Positions 54,725 to 63,343 of a stretch of DNA of 64,000 bases are shown here, piece after piece. Source of the stretch: DATBLE01 sp963841405 (GTDB lineage Bacteria; Actinomycetota; Thermoleophilia; Gaiellales; Gaiellaceae); contig CAWJCM010000001.1 of assembly GCA_963841405.1 (NCBI GenBank), forward strand, positions 349,818-413,817, written 5' to 3'. How positions within the stretch are numbered: the first letter of the stretch is position 1; each line of letters opens with the position of its first letter. A program made the position numbers and the translations under genes. The notes under the pieces were generated by a model. It searched no databases, was not told the DNA's origin, and worked only from the letters and a program-made list of their open reading frames with translations.

Positions 54725-55504
54725 CTAGAACGTCTTCACGGCCAGGTAGCCGCCGTCGACGACGACGGAGCCGCCCGTGATGTACCGGGAGGCATCCGAG
54801 GCGAGGAAGACGACGACGTCCGCGATCTCGTCGGGCCGGCCGATGCGGCCGAGCGCGTTCGCAGCGGCGACCTTCCCCAGGAACTGACCGGCTTCTTCGG
54901 GGCTCATGCCGGTCAGGTCGCGATGGAACATCGGTGTGTCGATCGTCCCGGGCGCAATCGCATTGACCCGAATTCCGTGACGGCCGACCTCGGGAGCCAG
55001 TGCCCGCGCGGCCGCAACGAGGCCAGCCTTGGCCGCCGCGTACGGTACGCATCCAGGCAGGGTCACGTACGCCTGAACCGACGAGATGAACACGATGCTC
55101 CCTCCGCCACGGCGCTTCAGCTCCTGGATCGCGAGCTGAGCCGTGAAGAGCGCGCCTTTGAGGTCGGTGTCGAGGACCAGATCGATGGTCTCCTCGCTCT
55201 GGTGCTCGAACTCCTCGTAGACCGAGACGGCAGCGTTGGCCACCACGACGTCGAGCCCGCCGAAGCGCTCTCGTGCAACCGCGATCGCTTGCGCGACATC
55301 GCCCCGCACGCGGACGTCTCCGACCGCCGAAGCCGCTACGCTGCCCGCAGACGCGATCTCGGCGACTGTCTCGTCCAGACCTGCCGAGGCGAGATCGTTG
55401 ACGACGACCGAGGCGCCCGCGGTGGCGAGAGCGATCGCCGCCGAGCGGCCGATTCCGGAGCCGGCCCCGGTGACGAGGGCAACCTTGTCTCCAAGCACAC
55501 CCAT
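54725..55504 (-). CDS. SDR-family dehydrogenase
   Basis: A 259-aa classical SDR: nucleotide motif VTGAGSGIGRS, NDLASAG deciding the cofactor, VVANAAVS, catalytic Ser in VFISSVQAY and YAAAK supplying Tyr and Lys, RVNAIAPGTIDTPM, and a YITGGSVVVDGGY ending. In sugar-acid loci such enzymes serve as rhamnose/fucose 1-dehydrogenase or as 2-keto-3-deoxy-aldonate 4-dehydrogenase; which one applies is not resolved. It is convergent with the lactate-dehydrogenase-type gene. Confidence 0.88.
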   Translation of the reverse strand: MGVLGDKVALVTGAGSGIGRSAAIALATAGASVVVNDLASAGLDETVAEIASAGSVAASAVGDVRVRGDVAQAIAVARERFGGLDVVVANAAVSVYEEFEHQSEETIDLVLDTDLKGALFTAQLAIQELKRRGGGSIVFISSVQAYVTLPGCVPYAAAKAGLVAAARALAPEVGRHGIRVNAIAPGTIDTPMFHRDLTGMSPEEAGQFLGKVAAANALGRIGRPDEIADVVVFLASDASRYITGGSVVVDGGYLAVKTF

Positions 55505-55872
55505 CGTGGGACATGACTCTAAGGCAGCTTGTCGGAGCTAGGTCGCCTCCTGGGACACGACCAGGAGGTCGGAAGTCTGGAAGCACGATCTCCTGGGGCG
55601 CGATTGGCCCCGGGTCGGTTTGCGCAGAGTCGCCTCGGCTTACTCACGTCACGACAGTTGAGCCATGTTCGCTCAGATTCGCACAGTTTGGTCTCACGAT
55701 TGGTAGCACGGCCAACTCGATTGAGGACCCCGGTGTTTGGGCCTGGGTCTGGCGGCTCGCGGGTGCGACAGGCAGTGGAACTTCGTGGACGGAGCACATG
55801 TCTCTGGAACGCCGCGCGGGAGGCTTGACACCCGCGTGAGCGGCTGCCAAAACGGCTATCCGTCGCATCGGC
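55505..55872. other. Spacer with a palindromic repeat copy
   Basis: CCTCCTGG (55546-55553), loop, CCAGGAGG (55561-55568), then GTCTGGAAG and CTCCTGGGG make up one unit of the dispersed family. The remainder holds nothing recognised. Confidence 0.55.
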
Positions 55873-56721
55873 CTACTTCCCTGTCTTCTGCTTCCTTTGT
55901 CTGACAATGTCCGGAATTGTGGAGTCGACGCCCGTGTCCGACTGGATGGTGCCCGGAAGGTTGTCAATGAGAAACTGGTTCGAGTAGTTCTTCTCGAAGT
56001 TGGGGTCTGCCATGATCTTCTGTAGATCTTGAAAGTCGCGCGGTGTCAGGGGAACGGTATTCTTCACCTGGATGCGTGAGGTTGCATCCGGATCGAGCTG
56101 CGTGAGAACCTGATAGTAGTATCCGCCGGTCGTCGGATTCCCCGCGACGAATTCCTGCAAGTACACGTACGTGCGAGTGTCTCGGTAGATGTTCTGCTGG
56201 CCTGGTGCATCGGTGGTTGATGGCGTCTCCCACTGAAATCGCTTCGTGGCGCCGGGTACCGGCGTCAGAGCGTCTCCCTTTCTGAGCGTCGCGATCCTTT
56301 TGCTGGGATCGGCGGGATAGTAGGCCCAATCTCGCCAATAGCGGTCGGTCATCGGCTTTTCTTTGCCCTTGTCGTCATGCAGGTGAATTTCAATATTTGC
56401 GTGATTAATAAGATCCCCGCCGCCGGCAATGTAGTTTGGCTTTATCGCAAGGTTTTTCGTGATATGGGTCGCGCCCTGATACCGCGCTCGCCCCACGGAA
56501 ACGTCCCGCTGATCCAGTGCGATCGAATTCTTTGCCTTCATGGGGACCATCTTGCCGAATTCCGAATACACCTCGGCCTGGAAGGCGCGAGGATCGTTCT
56601 TCGCCGTCTTCGGATCGGTGGTACCGCGATTCAGAGCCCGCTTGTCGGGTCCTGTTGCTCTGTGCTCGTCATCGATTCCGCCATCAGCAGGGAGCTTAGG
56701 AGCGGTCGGCTTGGCGGCCAT
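55873..56721 (-). CDS. Uncharacterised protein (282 aa), downstream of the 1062-aa gene
   Basis: Soluble, basic protein without a signal peptide. The N-terminal 40 residues (AAKPTAPKLPADGG) are disordered. The core has GRARYQGATHITKNLAIKPN, HANIEIHLHDDKGKE, RYWRDWAYYPADPSKRI, NIYRDTRTYVYLQEFVAG and a basic tail (IVRQRKQKTGK). I do not recognise it. The start at 56721 follows GAAAGG; upstream codons are open but lack support. It lies 180 bases after the large gene on the same strand and both have Lys/Pro/Ala-rich N-termini, so they may be one system. Confidence 0.65.
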   Translation of the reverse strand: MAAKPTAPKLPADGGIDDEHRATGPDKRALNRGTTDPKTAKNDPRAFQAEVYSEFGKMVPMKAKNSIALDQRDVSVGRARYQGATHITKNLAIKPNYIAGGGDLINHANIEIHLHDDKGKEKPMTDRYWRDWAYYPADPSKRIATLRKGDALTPVPGATKRFQWETPSTTDAPGQQNIYRDTRTYVYLQEFVAGNPTTGGYYYQVLTQLDPDATSRIQVKNTVPLTPRDFQDLQKIMADPNFEKNYSNQFLIDNLPGTIQSDTGVDSTIPDIVRQRKQKTGK

Positions 56722-56901
56722 GCACAACCTTTCGGTTCGAGGCAGGGCAACTGAGACACACACTGGATTGCGGCGAAAGCGCCGTCATAGCCATGAAAGT
56801 TCGGCCGTTCAGGGTCTCACTGCCAGGACTCTCACTCCTGAGAAGCGCCGCGGTTGGCGACGACCGTTCACGGCCTCGGGCTTGGGTGGCGTCACGCGCA
56901 C

Positions 56902-59900
56902 TTAGGACTCCACCGTAACCCCGGCGTTTTCAGCCTCGATAAGTACCTTCTTCTCGATATCGGGATCCTCGTCCTTGCCCTTCAGGGCCCTTGCGGCGAG
57001 CCGAAGATTTTCCAGTTCGACGTGCCGCACTTCACCCTGTACTTTCTTGACATCCAGTGCCCGATGAAGCAGCTTGAATTCCTCGAGGAGCGGATGCGTG
57101 CCCGGCAAAGCCTCGATGTAGAGCGAGTTCGTCGGGACGATGACGCGATCGTCCTCGGGGCGGCCGGACATCAGCCGGGTGATGATCATCTTCTGAATTT
57201 CCTCCTTGTGCCTCTTGTAGGCGTCTCTGTCACGTTGATAGAGACACGTCGCCAACTGCTGTAGATCGTCCACCGTGTAGTTGGCGAAATCATCCGGATC
57301 ACGTATCGTCACCTCGTCCGACAGCTCGAGATAGTCCTGCATCATGTGATAAGTGAGGTAGTTGTTTTCTTTCAGGCGGTAGATCGCATAATTCCCCTTG
57401 TAGCCGAGGACTTCATCCAGATCAGCCACCTCGACGAGGGGCTTCCACTCGATCTCGATGTCCGGGAACGGCAGCGGTACCTCGATCGTGTCGTCGCCCT
57501 TCGCTGAATCCTGCCACCGATCGAAAGTCGCATTGAAGCCGACGGGTACGTCCGTGGCCTTGGGTTTCACGATCGGCACCTTGATCTCGAAGACTCGGAA
57601 GTACCGCTGATCGGGAGGCTCGTGGTTCCAGATTGCCTGCATGTAGTACAGGATGTTCTCTTTCACGTGTACACGCAGGCGATCGATCTCGGCCACCTTG
57701 TCGAAGTGCTCGCGAATCGCCGCTGAGAGTTTGTCCACCGCGGCCTGAAGGGCTGTTGTCGAGAGTTCCAGCTGATCCAGTAGGCGCATTTTCTCGCGCT
57801 CCGCCCGGTCGAACACCTCCTGCGCGTAATTCGCGACCGTGTCCATGCCTTCCTTGGTTCCGGTGACCGACTGGCCGGTGAGCTGAAACGGGTCGAACAC
57901 CTTCTTTACCGTTCCGAGAATGCCTTCGGCGAACTCGAGACCTCCCTTAGTGTCCATCGCTCTATTCAAATCTCGCTTCGCCGCTTCGACGATCGAAACT
58001 TGCGCGGCGACCTGCGTCTTCACTGCATCGACGACCTGTCGCTGCGCCTGAGCATTATTGTCAAGGACTTGAAGGTTGAGTTCGTCGCCGACGAAGCTCT
58101 TCGTCAAGTACTCCAAGGCAGGTCGGAATGAGTCGTCTAGTAGGACTCGCCGAAGAATCCAATCGTGCTGAATCAGCCAAGCGTCGTCGATCGCATCGGG
58201 TCGCGGCACTTCGTTGGCGACGAGCACCACAGGCACCACTTGATGGATCTTTTCGCTGATGTGATAGGTACGCTGGAGCTCGTAGAAGAGGTATGTCACC
58301 GTCAGCTCGTCATTCGGGTTGGTGATCTCGGCAAACGTGGTGCTCTCAAACTCGTCGCTGGCCACCGTCTCGATCTCTAGGCGATTATCGTGTTTGTATT
58401 CTTGGGCGCTCTTGAGAACGGCCTCGCGGAAGTTCTTCTTGGTGTCCTGCGACATCTTGGCGGCGTCGCCGCCGGCTTCGCCGGTTGCATGCACCTTCCA
58501 GGCATCTGTTCCAAATGAGCCGTCGGCTGTAGCCCGGAAATTGGTCCTGTTCTCGGCTCGCGCGACGATTTCGCGATCCACTCTGGAGGTGTCGTCGGCT
58601 CCGCTTCTCTTCGTTTGGAGATTGTTCTCTATCTCTTTCGCGGTTCGCGACTTCTTCGTGACCTGGCGGGTGGTGTAGCGATGTGTTTCGCGTGGCGCGA
58701 GAGGAATTGTCTTGACGAGGTCGCCGACCTGATAGCTCTCCGGAACCCACTTCTGGCGGTAGGTCACCATGATCCCGAAGTTGCTTGATTTCTTCTGGAA
58801 CACCGTGAATGCATACGGCTGCTGTAGCAATAGATCGATTTCTTGTAGCAGGGTCGAGAGGCGCTTGACACTCGGCAGGACCGTGTCAGCTTTCGTCGTT
58901 GACGTTTCCGGCGGCGCGGATTTCGGAATTAGTCCACCGGAGATGCTATTGAGGAAACTTGAGCCGAACTGAAAGCTGGTGCCCGGCGTCGAATTGTCGA
59001 CCACGCGCCCCAGCTCTCGCACGTGACCCATGAGCGTCAATATATCGTCAATACTTGAAACACTCTTGATTGGATTGGTTCTGTAATCCGTTGTTTGAAG
59101 GAGATCGATATAGGTTTCGTAGAGTTCTCGACCGAGCTGGCCGAGGCGTGAGTCGAACACTTCTGCCCAGACGTGCCCGAATGCGATTTGGAGGCTGTTG
59201 AAGTCGTGGTAGGAAGTGACATCGGACGCCCCGGCGTTCAGCTTCAGGCCATCGAGGTTTAGAGAGCCCTGTTTGGCCGGCATCAGCGTTGGTTGCTCCT
59301 CCGGCGCCGGCGTATGGGCCATGAGCGAATGAACGTGCTTCGTTACGAAGTCGGCGATGCGTGCCGGCTCGTGGTCACCGTTGTGGAATGGCGTTCCGCC
59401 GTCCGAGTGGGTGGCGTCGTCCGGTTGGGCGCCGTCGTGCGAGGCACCGCTCGTCTCGGGGGGTTTTCCCTCGATCGCGGCCATCCGGCCCTGCACTTCT
59501 TTCGCAACGGAGCAAATAGTGCGAGTCGCATCGTCGCGTAGTGACGGTGGCGCGGCCAGCTTGACGTTGAGCAGGTTGAGAACGTCCGTGAGCACCAGCG
59601 TCCCCGCCCCGCCTCCCTCAGGAATCTCGGTCACAAGGCCTCGGACCTCGTCGGTGAGACGGAGTTTCAGTGAAGCCCGAGAACTGTTGTCACGCCTAGC
59701 GTCGACGCCTTTCCTCACCAGGTCGCCAAGTGTGGCGGTGAGACTCTCGCCGGGTGCGAGGTACGTACCGCGCTGCTTCTCTGCTCGGCCGACGCGACTC
59801 GGCTTGAATCGCCTGAATGCCTCATCTGCCTTCTTTGCCTTCGGTCGGGCAGCTTTCGCGCGAGACGAGTAATTGTCCGCGAGGATGGCCTGAACGCTGT

Positions 59901-60090
59901 CGTCTTCTTCGAACGCGGTCTTGACGGCTTCGGCGGGGTCTACCGGTGCGGCCGCCTCAATGAGTGGGGCACCGCCTCCCGCGGTCACCCCTCCAGGCGG
60001 TGCCTTTCCGCCTGCCTTCCGGGATCGCGAACTGGCTGGCTTAGCCTTGGGAGCGGAAGCCGAAGAGCCGGTCGTGGTGCGGGGTGCCAT
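56902..60090 (-). CDS. Large uncharacterised protein (about 1062 aa)
   Basis: Starts at ATG 60090 after a strong AAGGAGG; the frame is open upstream without support. Residues 1-40 are Ala/Ser/Lys-rich and disordered. Helical segments dominate: KTAFEEDDSVQAILADNYSS, a coiled-coil-like middle (AKRDLNRAMD, then REKMRLLDQLELSTTALQAA, AAIREHFDKVAEIDRLRV), and an acidic C-terminus. Distinct blocks include ETHRYTTRQVTKKSRTAKEI, VTYLFYELQRTYHISEKIHQ, DDAWLIQHDWILRRVLLDDS and NILYYMQAIWNHEPPDQRYF. No signal peptide, membrane span or ATPase motif. It may be a structural or scaffold protein. I cannot name a family. Confidence 0.65.
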   Translation of the reverse strand: MAPRTTTGSSASAPKAKPASSRSRKAGGKAPPGGVTAGGGAPLIEAAAPVDPAEAVKTAFEEDDSVQAILADNYSSRAKAARPKAKKADEAFRRFKPSRVGRAEKQRGTYLAPGESLTATLGDLVRKGVDARRDNSSRASLKLRLTDEVRGLVTEIPEGGGAGTLVLTDVLNLLNVKLAAPPSLRDDATRTICSVAKEVQGRMAAIEGKPPETSGASHDGAQPDDATHSDGGTPFHNGDHEPARIADFVTKHVHSLMAHTPAPEEQPTLMPAKQGSLNLDGLKLNAGASDVTSYHDFNSLQIAFGHVWAEVFDSRLGQLGRELYETYIDLLQTTDYRTNPIKSVSSIDDILTLMGHVRELGRVVDNSTPGTSFQFGSSFLNSISGGLIPKSAPPETSTTKADTVLPSVKRLSTLLQEIDLLLQQPYAFTVFQKKSSNFGIMVTYRQKWVPESYQVGDLVKTIPLAPRETHRYTTRQVTKKSRTAKEIENNLQTKRSGADDTSRVDREIVARAENRTNFRATADGSFGTDAWKVHATGEAGGDAAKMSQDTKKNFREAVLKSAQEYKHDNRLEIETVASDEFESTTFAEITNPNDELTVTYLFYELQRTYHISEKIHQVVPVVLVANEVPRPDAIDDAWLIQHDWILRRVLLDDSFRPALEYLTKSFVGDELNLQVLDNNAQAQRQVVDAVKTQVAAQVSIVEAAKRDLNRAMDTKGGLEFAEGILGTVKKVFDPFQLTGQSVTGTKEGMDTVANYAQEVFDRAEREKMRLLDQLELSTTALQAAVDKLSAAIREHFDKVAEIDRLRVHVKENILYYMQAIWNHEPPDQRYFRVFEIKVPIVKPKATDVPVGFNATFDRWQDSAKGDDTIEVPLPFPDIEIEWKPLVEVADLDEVLGYKGNYAIYRLKENNYLTYHMMQDYLELSDEVTIRDPDDFANYTVDDLQQLATCLYQRDRDAYKRHKEEIQKMIITRLMSGRPEDDRVIVPTNSLYIEALPGTHPLLEEFKLLHRALDVKKVQGEVRHVELENLRLAARALKGKDEDPDIEKKVLIEAENAGVTVES

Positions 60091-60446
60091 TGGAGGCCTC
60101 CTTGCTAAGCGACAGATACACGGACCTTCACGGTGCGTGCGCCTTCGCAATCGGGGCGGCCACAACAACGGCGGGCCGTAGGCCGATCGAAAGCGCCGCA
60201 GCAACTCAAGAGACCGATCACCGCCTGCTCCCTCTCCGCTGCTGACGTGAGTATGTTGCAGGAGGCTCTTTCCGTCAACCACGCCGTCCGCCCACAGTTA
60301 TCAACGCGGCGGCGATCTGAAAGAACAGCGACCGTTCGGCTCTTGCTCGGAGTAGTCAAACCGACGGTTCGGTCATCGGTGCACACGCACGTCCTGCTGC
60401 CCGCTGCGACCATCTTGCGGCCAAGGTCCGGAACGCCTTTGCCTCT

Positions 60447-60467
60447 GAGCAGGCGAAAGGCCTGCTC
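60447..60467 (-). terminator. Perfect hairpin after the tRNA-like fragment
   Basis: An 8-bp stem (GAGCAGGC/GCCTGCTC) with a 5-base loop, 15 bases downstream of the tRNA-like 3' end on the minus strand. No U-run follows, so termination is plausible but not certain. The layout matches the end of a real tRNA locus. Confidence 0.5.
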
Positions 60468-60482
60468 TTGCGGGCCCTTCCT

Positions 60483-60520
60483 TGGTGGGCGGTGCTGGGC
60501 TCGAACCAGTAACCGTAGGA
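60483..60520 (-). other. tRNA 3'-end-like fragment with CCA, candidate attachment site
   Basis: On the minus strand: ACTGG, loop TTCGAGC, CCAGC (T arm with one mismatch), then ACCGCCC, A and CCA. This is a tRNA 3' end with encoded CCA. The required 5' acceptor strand GGGCGGT and D arm are absent upstream, so no complete tRNA is present. A hairpin follows. Such fragments mark att sites of integrated elements or old tRNA disruptions. Confidence 0.6.
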
Positions 60521-60530
60521 GCGCAACTGA

Positions 60531-61106
60531 CCATTCGCAAGTACGGGCGCGTCCTGTCGCAACCCGGCTCGGGCCATCTCGGACAGTAGGAGATCACGAG
60601 GACCGGTACTCATGGTCGGTCGGGCTCGAGATGACCCGGAGGGCCGGCGACGCACGATTGCTGGCCAGTTGCTCGAGGATTCGAAAAGAGCTTGACGCCC
60701 GAGTGCGTGACCCATCTTAGGTCCACGAGAGCACGTCAAGCTTGCCGCGATGAGCCCTCGGGACTCCTCCCCAGGCGGTCGCCTCTGAGCAGCGGGCGGG
60801 GGCCGGATGCCGCATCTGCCCGCGGAATGGGTGTGGTCACGCCGAACACGTCGGTAATCGTCAGCGAATCGATCCAGCAGAGGGAGCCGACGGGCACGTC
60901 GAGGGGCGCACGTCTTCTCACGCGACACGCTGATTGAGGACGGCCTTCTGATCAACTGCCGGGACGCCACTTGAAACCTTCACGCGACCAGGAGGTGGCT
61001 GTCCCGAACTAGCGACGTCCTGGGCGCATTGGCCCCAATCCAACAAAGCACGGCGCAACAAGGCGCCTGTCAATCATTTCGGTGCTGCTCAATCGCGTCG
61101 TTCCTC
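60531..61106. other. Spacer with repeat cores, no gene recognised
   Basis: GACCAGGAGG lies at 60987-60995 and a looser variant near 60765. No credible protein-coding frame was found on either strand. Confidence 0.45.
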
Positions 61107-61135
61107 TTGACACGTTCATGCGTTGTTGGTAGAAA
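61107..61135 (+). promoter_or_regulatory. Sigma70-type promoter of the 18-aa gene
   Basis: TTGACA at 61107-61112 matches the -35 consensus, then a 17-base spacer, then TAGAAA at 61130-61135 as -10. Transcription would start near 61142, leaving a leader of about 45 bases with GAAGGGAGG before the ATG at 61187. It is the best-formed promoter I saw in the window. Confidence 0.65.
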
Positions 61136-61186
61136 GCGCCCTTCATCTCTGGCCGAGTTTCGGCCGACGATCGAAGGGAGGTCGGA

Positions 61187-61243
61187 ATGTCCAGCACAAC
61201 TCAGATTGCGAACTGCGGCTTCTGGCTTCCCGTCGCGGCGTAA
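61187..61243 (+). CDS. Tiny peptide gene (18 aa)
   Basis: Encodes MSSTTQIANCGFWLPVAA. The ATG sits 5 bases after GAAGGGAGG, behind a consensus-like promoter and before a hairpin with a short T-rich tail, so it is packaged as a complete transcription unit. The Ser/Thr-rich start, single Cys and hydrophobic end resemble nothing I recognise. It could be a peptide signal, a leader peptide or a translated regulator. Confidence 0.45.
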   Translation: MSSTTQIANCGFWLPVAA

Positions 61244-61259
61244 CTAGAACCGCCGCGCG

Positions 61260-61283
61260 GGGCTTACCGAAGCCCGTTTCTTA
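61260..61283 (+). terminator. Terminator-like hairpin after the 18-aa gene
   Basis: GGGCTT, loop ACCG, AAGCCC (61260-61275), followed by GTTTCTT. Short but well placed, 16 bases after the stop codon. Confidence 0.5.
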
Positions 61284-61491
61284 GAGGACTGGCCTGCGTC
61301 GAACAGCACGCGCGAGGGCGTCTCACGCCCTACCGCGTCGCTACTTCGACAGATCGTTTGTCCAGACCATTGGCGCCGTTCTCGGCGTCCGAAAAACACG
61401 ATCCGTTGCGGAAGGAGAGCGCACGTTTTGACGCCGAACCCCACACACCAAACCGTCAACGACACGCCGACAAAACGAAGGGAGGAACAAC

Positions 61492-61635
61492 ATGCTTTCT
61501 CATCAGCCTGAAGAAGCCGCCTGCTCCATCAAGAACATGTGCAGCGGCTGGCGGACGACGCGCAGCAACCGATGCAACATCCACACCTGCCGTCGCTGCG
61601 GCTCGCGGAGAGGCTGTCCCGACTGTCTGCCCTGA
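61492..61635 (+). CDS. Cys-rich small protein (47 aa)
   Basis: Starts after GAAGGGAGG, the same ribosome binding site as the 18-aa gene. The peptide has seven Cys, with RCNIHTCRRCGSRRGCPDC near the C-terminus giving a C-x2-H-x-C-x2-C-x5-C-x2-C spacing suited to a zinc ribbon. The N-terminal 15 residues (MLSHQPEEAACSIKN) are acidic. It could be a small zinc protein or a precursor peptide; no modification enzyme is nearby. It lies 46 bases before the HTH gene on the same strand. Confidence 0.45.
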   Translation: MLSHQPEEAACSIKNMCSGWRTTRSNRCNIHTCRRCGSRRGCPDCLP

Positions 61636-61681
61636 CACAGACCGCACTCGACGTTCGGCATCGGCGCTTGCGAACTAGACC

Positions 61682-61861
61682 ATGAGCGAACTCGACGCGG
61701 AACGCATCGCCAAACGCCTGGGGCTGACAGACGCAGTGATCTGCCAGCTCCGGGCGCACGGCTACCTGCAACGTCTAGCCCTCACGGCACACGAACTCGA
61801 CGCACGAATCTCCCGGGCACACCTCACCTACCTCAAGAGAGACGCCGCGCGGAGCCGCTAA
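61682..61861 (+). CDS. Small HTH protein (59 aa)
   Basis: Encodes AERIAKRLGLTDAVICQLR, a helix-turn-helix, followed by GYLQRLALTAHELDARISR and a basic end. It looks like a minimal MerR/excisionase-type DNA-binding protein. It follows the Cys-rich gene by 46 bases and converges with the next gene, overlapping its stop by 4 bases. Confidence 0.5.
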   Translation: MSELDAERIAKRLGLTDAVICQLRAHGYLQRLALTAHELDARISRAHLTYLKRDAARSR

Positions 61862-62052
61862 CTCTTCGGCTTGCGGCCCCGCCGCGCCTGCTTCGTTCCC
61901 TTCGCCGCCAGATCGGCCACTTCGGCGGAATTGACATCGAGCACGACCTGGCCTTTGCGGGCGTCGGCATACCTGATAGTCACCGTCGCTGCGTCATTCT
62001 CATCAATGGTTCTGCCAGTCAAGTCGCTGACGAAGATTGTCTTGCGTGCCAT
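61858..62052 (-). CDS. Small basic protein (64 aa), possibly Lsr2-like N-terminal type
   Basis: Reads KTIFVSDLTGRTIDENDAAT, VTIRYADARKGQVVLDVNSA, EVADLAAKGTKQ and ends ARRGRKPKS. A small beta-sheet part resembling the dimerisation domain of Lsr2-type proteins is followed by an AT-hook-like RGRKP motif. That would fit a minimal nucleoid-binding protein, tentatively. The ATG lies 8 bases after GGAGAG. Confidence 0.6.
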   Translation of the reverse strand: MARKTIFVSDLTGRTIDENDAATVTIRYADARKGQVVLDVNSAEVADLAAKGTKQARRGRKPKS

Positions 62053-62354
62053 TTCAACTCTCCTATCTTCGGGGACTTGTCGAGTCTAGATGACTCGAGA
62101 ATGGATCGACTGGGCAACGTTTTGGACGTCCGGCGTCCGAACGCGGCAATACGAACACAGAAAGATGCAAGTCCGTGACTGCGGTTGAATCCGTCGCGAG
62201 GATGTCCGTAGCGGCCTTGAAGCAGACAGGGTTCCTCCCACTCTGGCGAACGCGTTGGCCCTCTAGACCGAGGTCGATTCGCCGGCTCCTGGCCCGCGTC
62301 CAGAAGGTCAAGGCTCGCGAGCGTCACCGGCACCTCGACACGATCACCGCTGCT

Positions 62355-63236
62355 TCACGTGTACAGCGCGAGGCCGTCACTGTCGATGTCAATCGCCTCG
62401 ATCGTCCCGAACTCGTCCTCAACGACGTACAGCCGCCCCTCGCCCGGCGGCCCGAACGCAACATTTGTCGGAGCCCGCCCAGCAGTCGAGAGCCGCTCGA
62501 TCGTCGAACCTTCACGCGCGAGCACGGTGACGTCTCCTTGTCCGAATACGGTGACAAACAGGCGACCGTCGGCCGAGAACGCCATCCCGTCGGGGCCGCG
62601 TAGGTTGGCGCCCGACCAGCCGGGATCAAGGACATTTGCAAAGTGCAGCCGTGGGTTTGTCGGTCTGCCGTTTTGTGTTGCGTAACGGTAGACCTCGCCG
62701 GTTATCGTCTCGTTGACGTAGAGGTCGCCGTCCGGGCCAAACGCGATGCCGTTGGTGAACTGGTAACCGGTATCGAGGATTTCGGCGCGACCGGTATTGG
62801 GCTCGTATCGAATCAACTTCCCGTCCATTGTCAGCGACCGACAGTCGGTCACTGGGAGACCGGCTTGATCGAGGAAGTCGGGAACGAGCACGCCCGAATC
62901 CGTGATGTAGAGCGCACCATCCGGGCCGAAACAGAGATCGTTCGGCCATAAGAGCGGGATGCCGTCGACCTGCGCCAGTACTGGCTCATGAGTGCCCGAT
63001 GGGTCGAGACGGACGAGTGAAGGAATGAGCGTCCCGCAAACCCAGACGGTGCCATCGCGTCCTAGGGCGAGGCCATTCGGTCTACCGGTCTGGGCAACCG
63101 CTGTAAGCGTCGTCCCGTCGGAGGCAGGATGTGGGTGACACGGCCCCTGTCAAATGCCATTTCGCAGACGAGCCAGGAGCCGTCCGGCATGAGGAGTGGC
63201 GCCTCCGGCAGGCGGAGTCCTCGTGCGAAAATCACA
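62355..63236 (-). CDS. SMP-30/gluconolactonase-type lactonase, frameshifted at about 63118
   Basis: A six-blade propeller lactonase in two frames. From GTG 63236: VIFARGLRLPEAPLLMPDGS, WLVCEMAFDRGRVTHILP. Then in the next frame: DGTTLTAVAQTGRPNGLALG, VWVCGTLIPSLVRLDPSG, LWPNDLCFGPDGALYITDSG, YQFTNGIAFGPDGDLYVNET, RGPDGMAFSADGRLFVTVFG and PTNVAFGPPGEGRLYVVEDE. One C missing in CCTCCGACGGG breaks it. The metal-site motifs (PEAP, PND, GPDG) are conserved, so the enzyme may be intact in reality. Family members open aldonolactones, which fits the rhamnonate/fuconate-type pathway in this window. Confidence 0.75.
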
Positions 63237-63343
63237 ATCGGCCCTGAGTGCCTGCTTGGATCATCAGAGAGACGACCCGCAGTGAAGGGTCCCCGGTCGT
63301 CTCAAGTGCCTTGCGAGTTGGTCGTAGCTGCATGAACGACGGG

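Noticed and set aside
27301..60995. AGGAGG inside the dispersed repeats as ribosome binding sites
   Set aside because: No start codon with a sensible frame follows at the right distance in the copies I checked.
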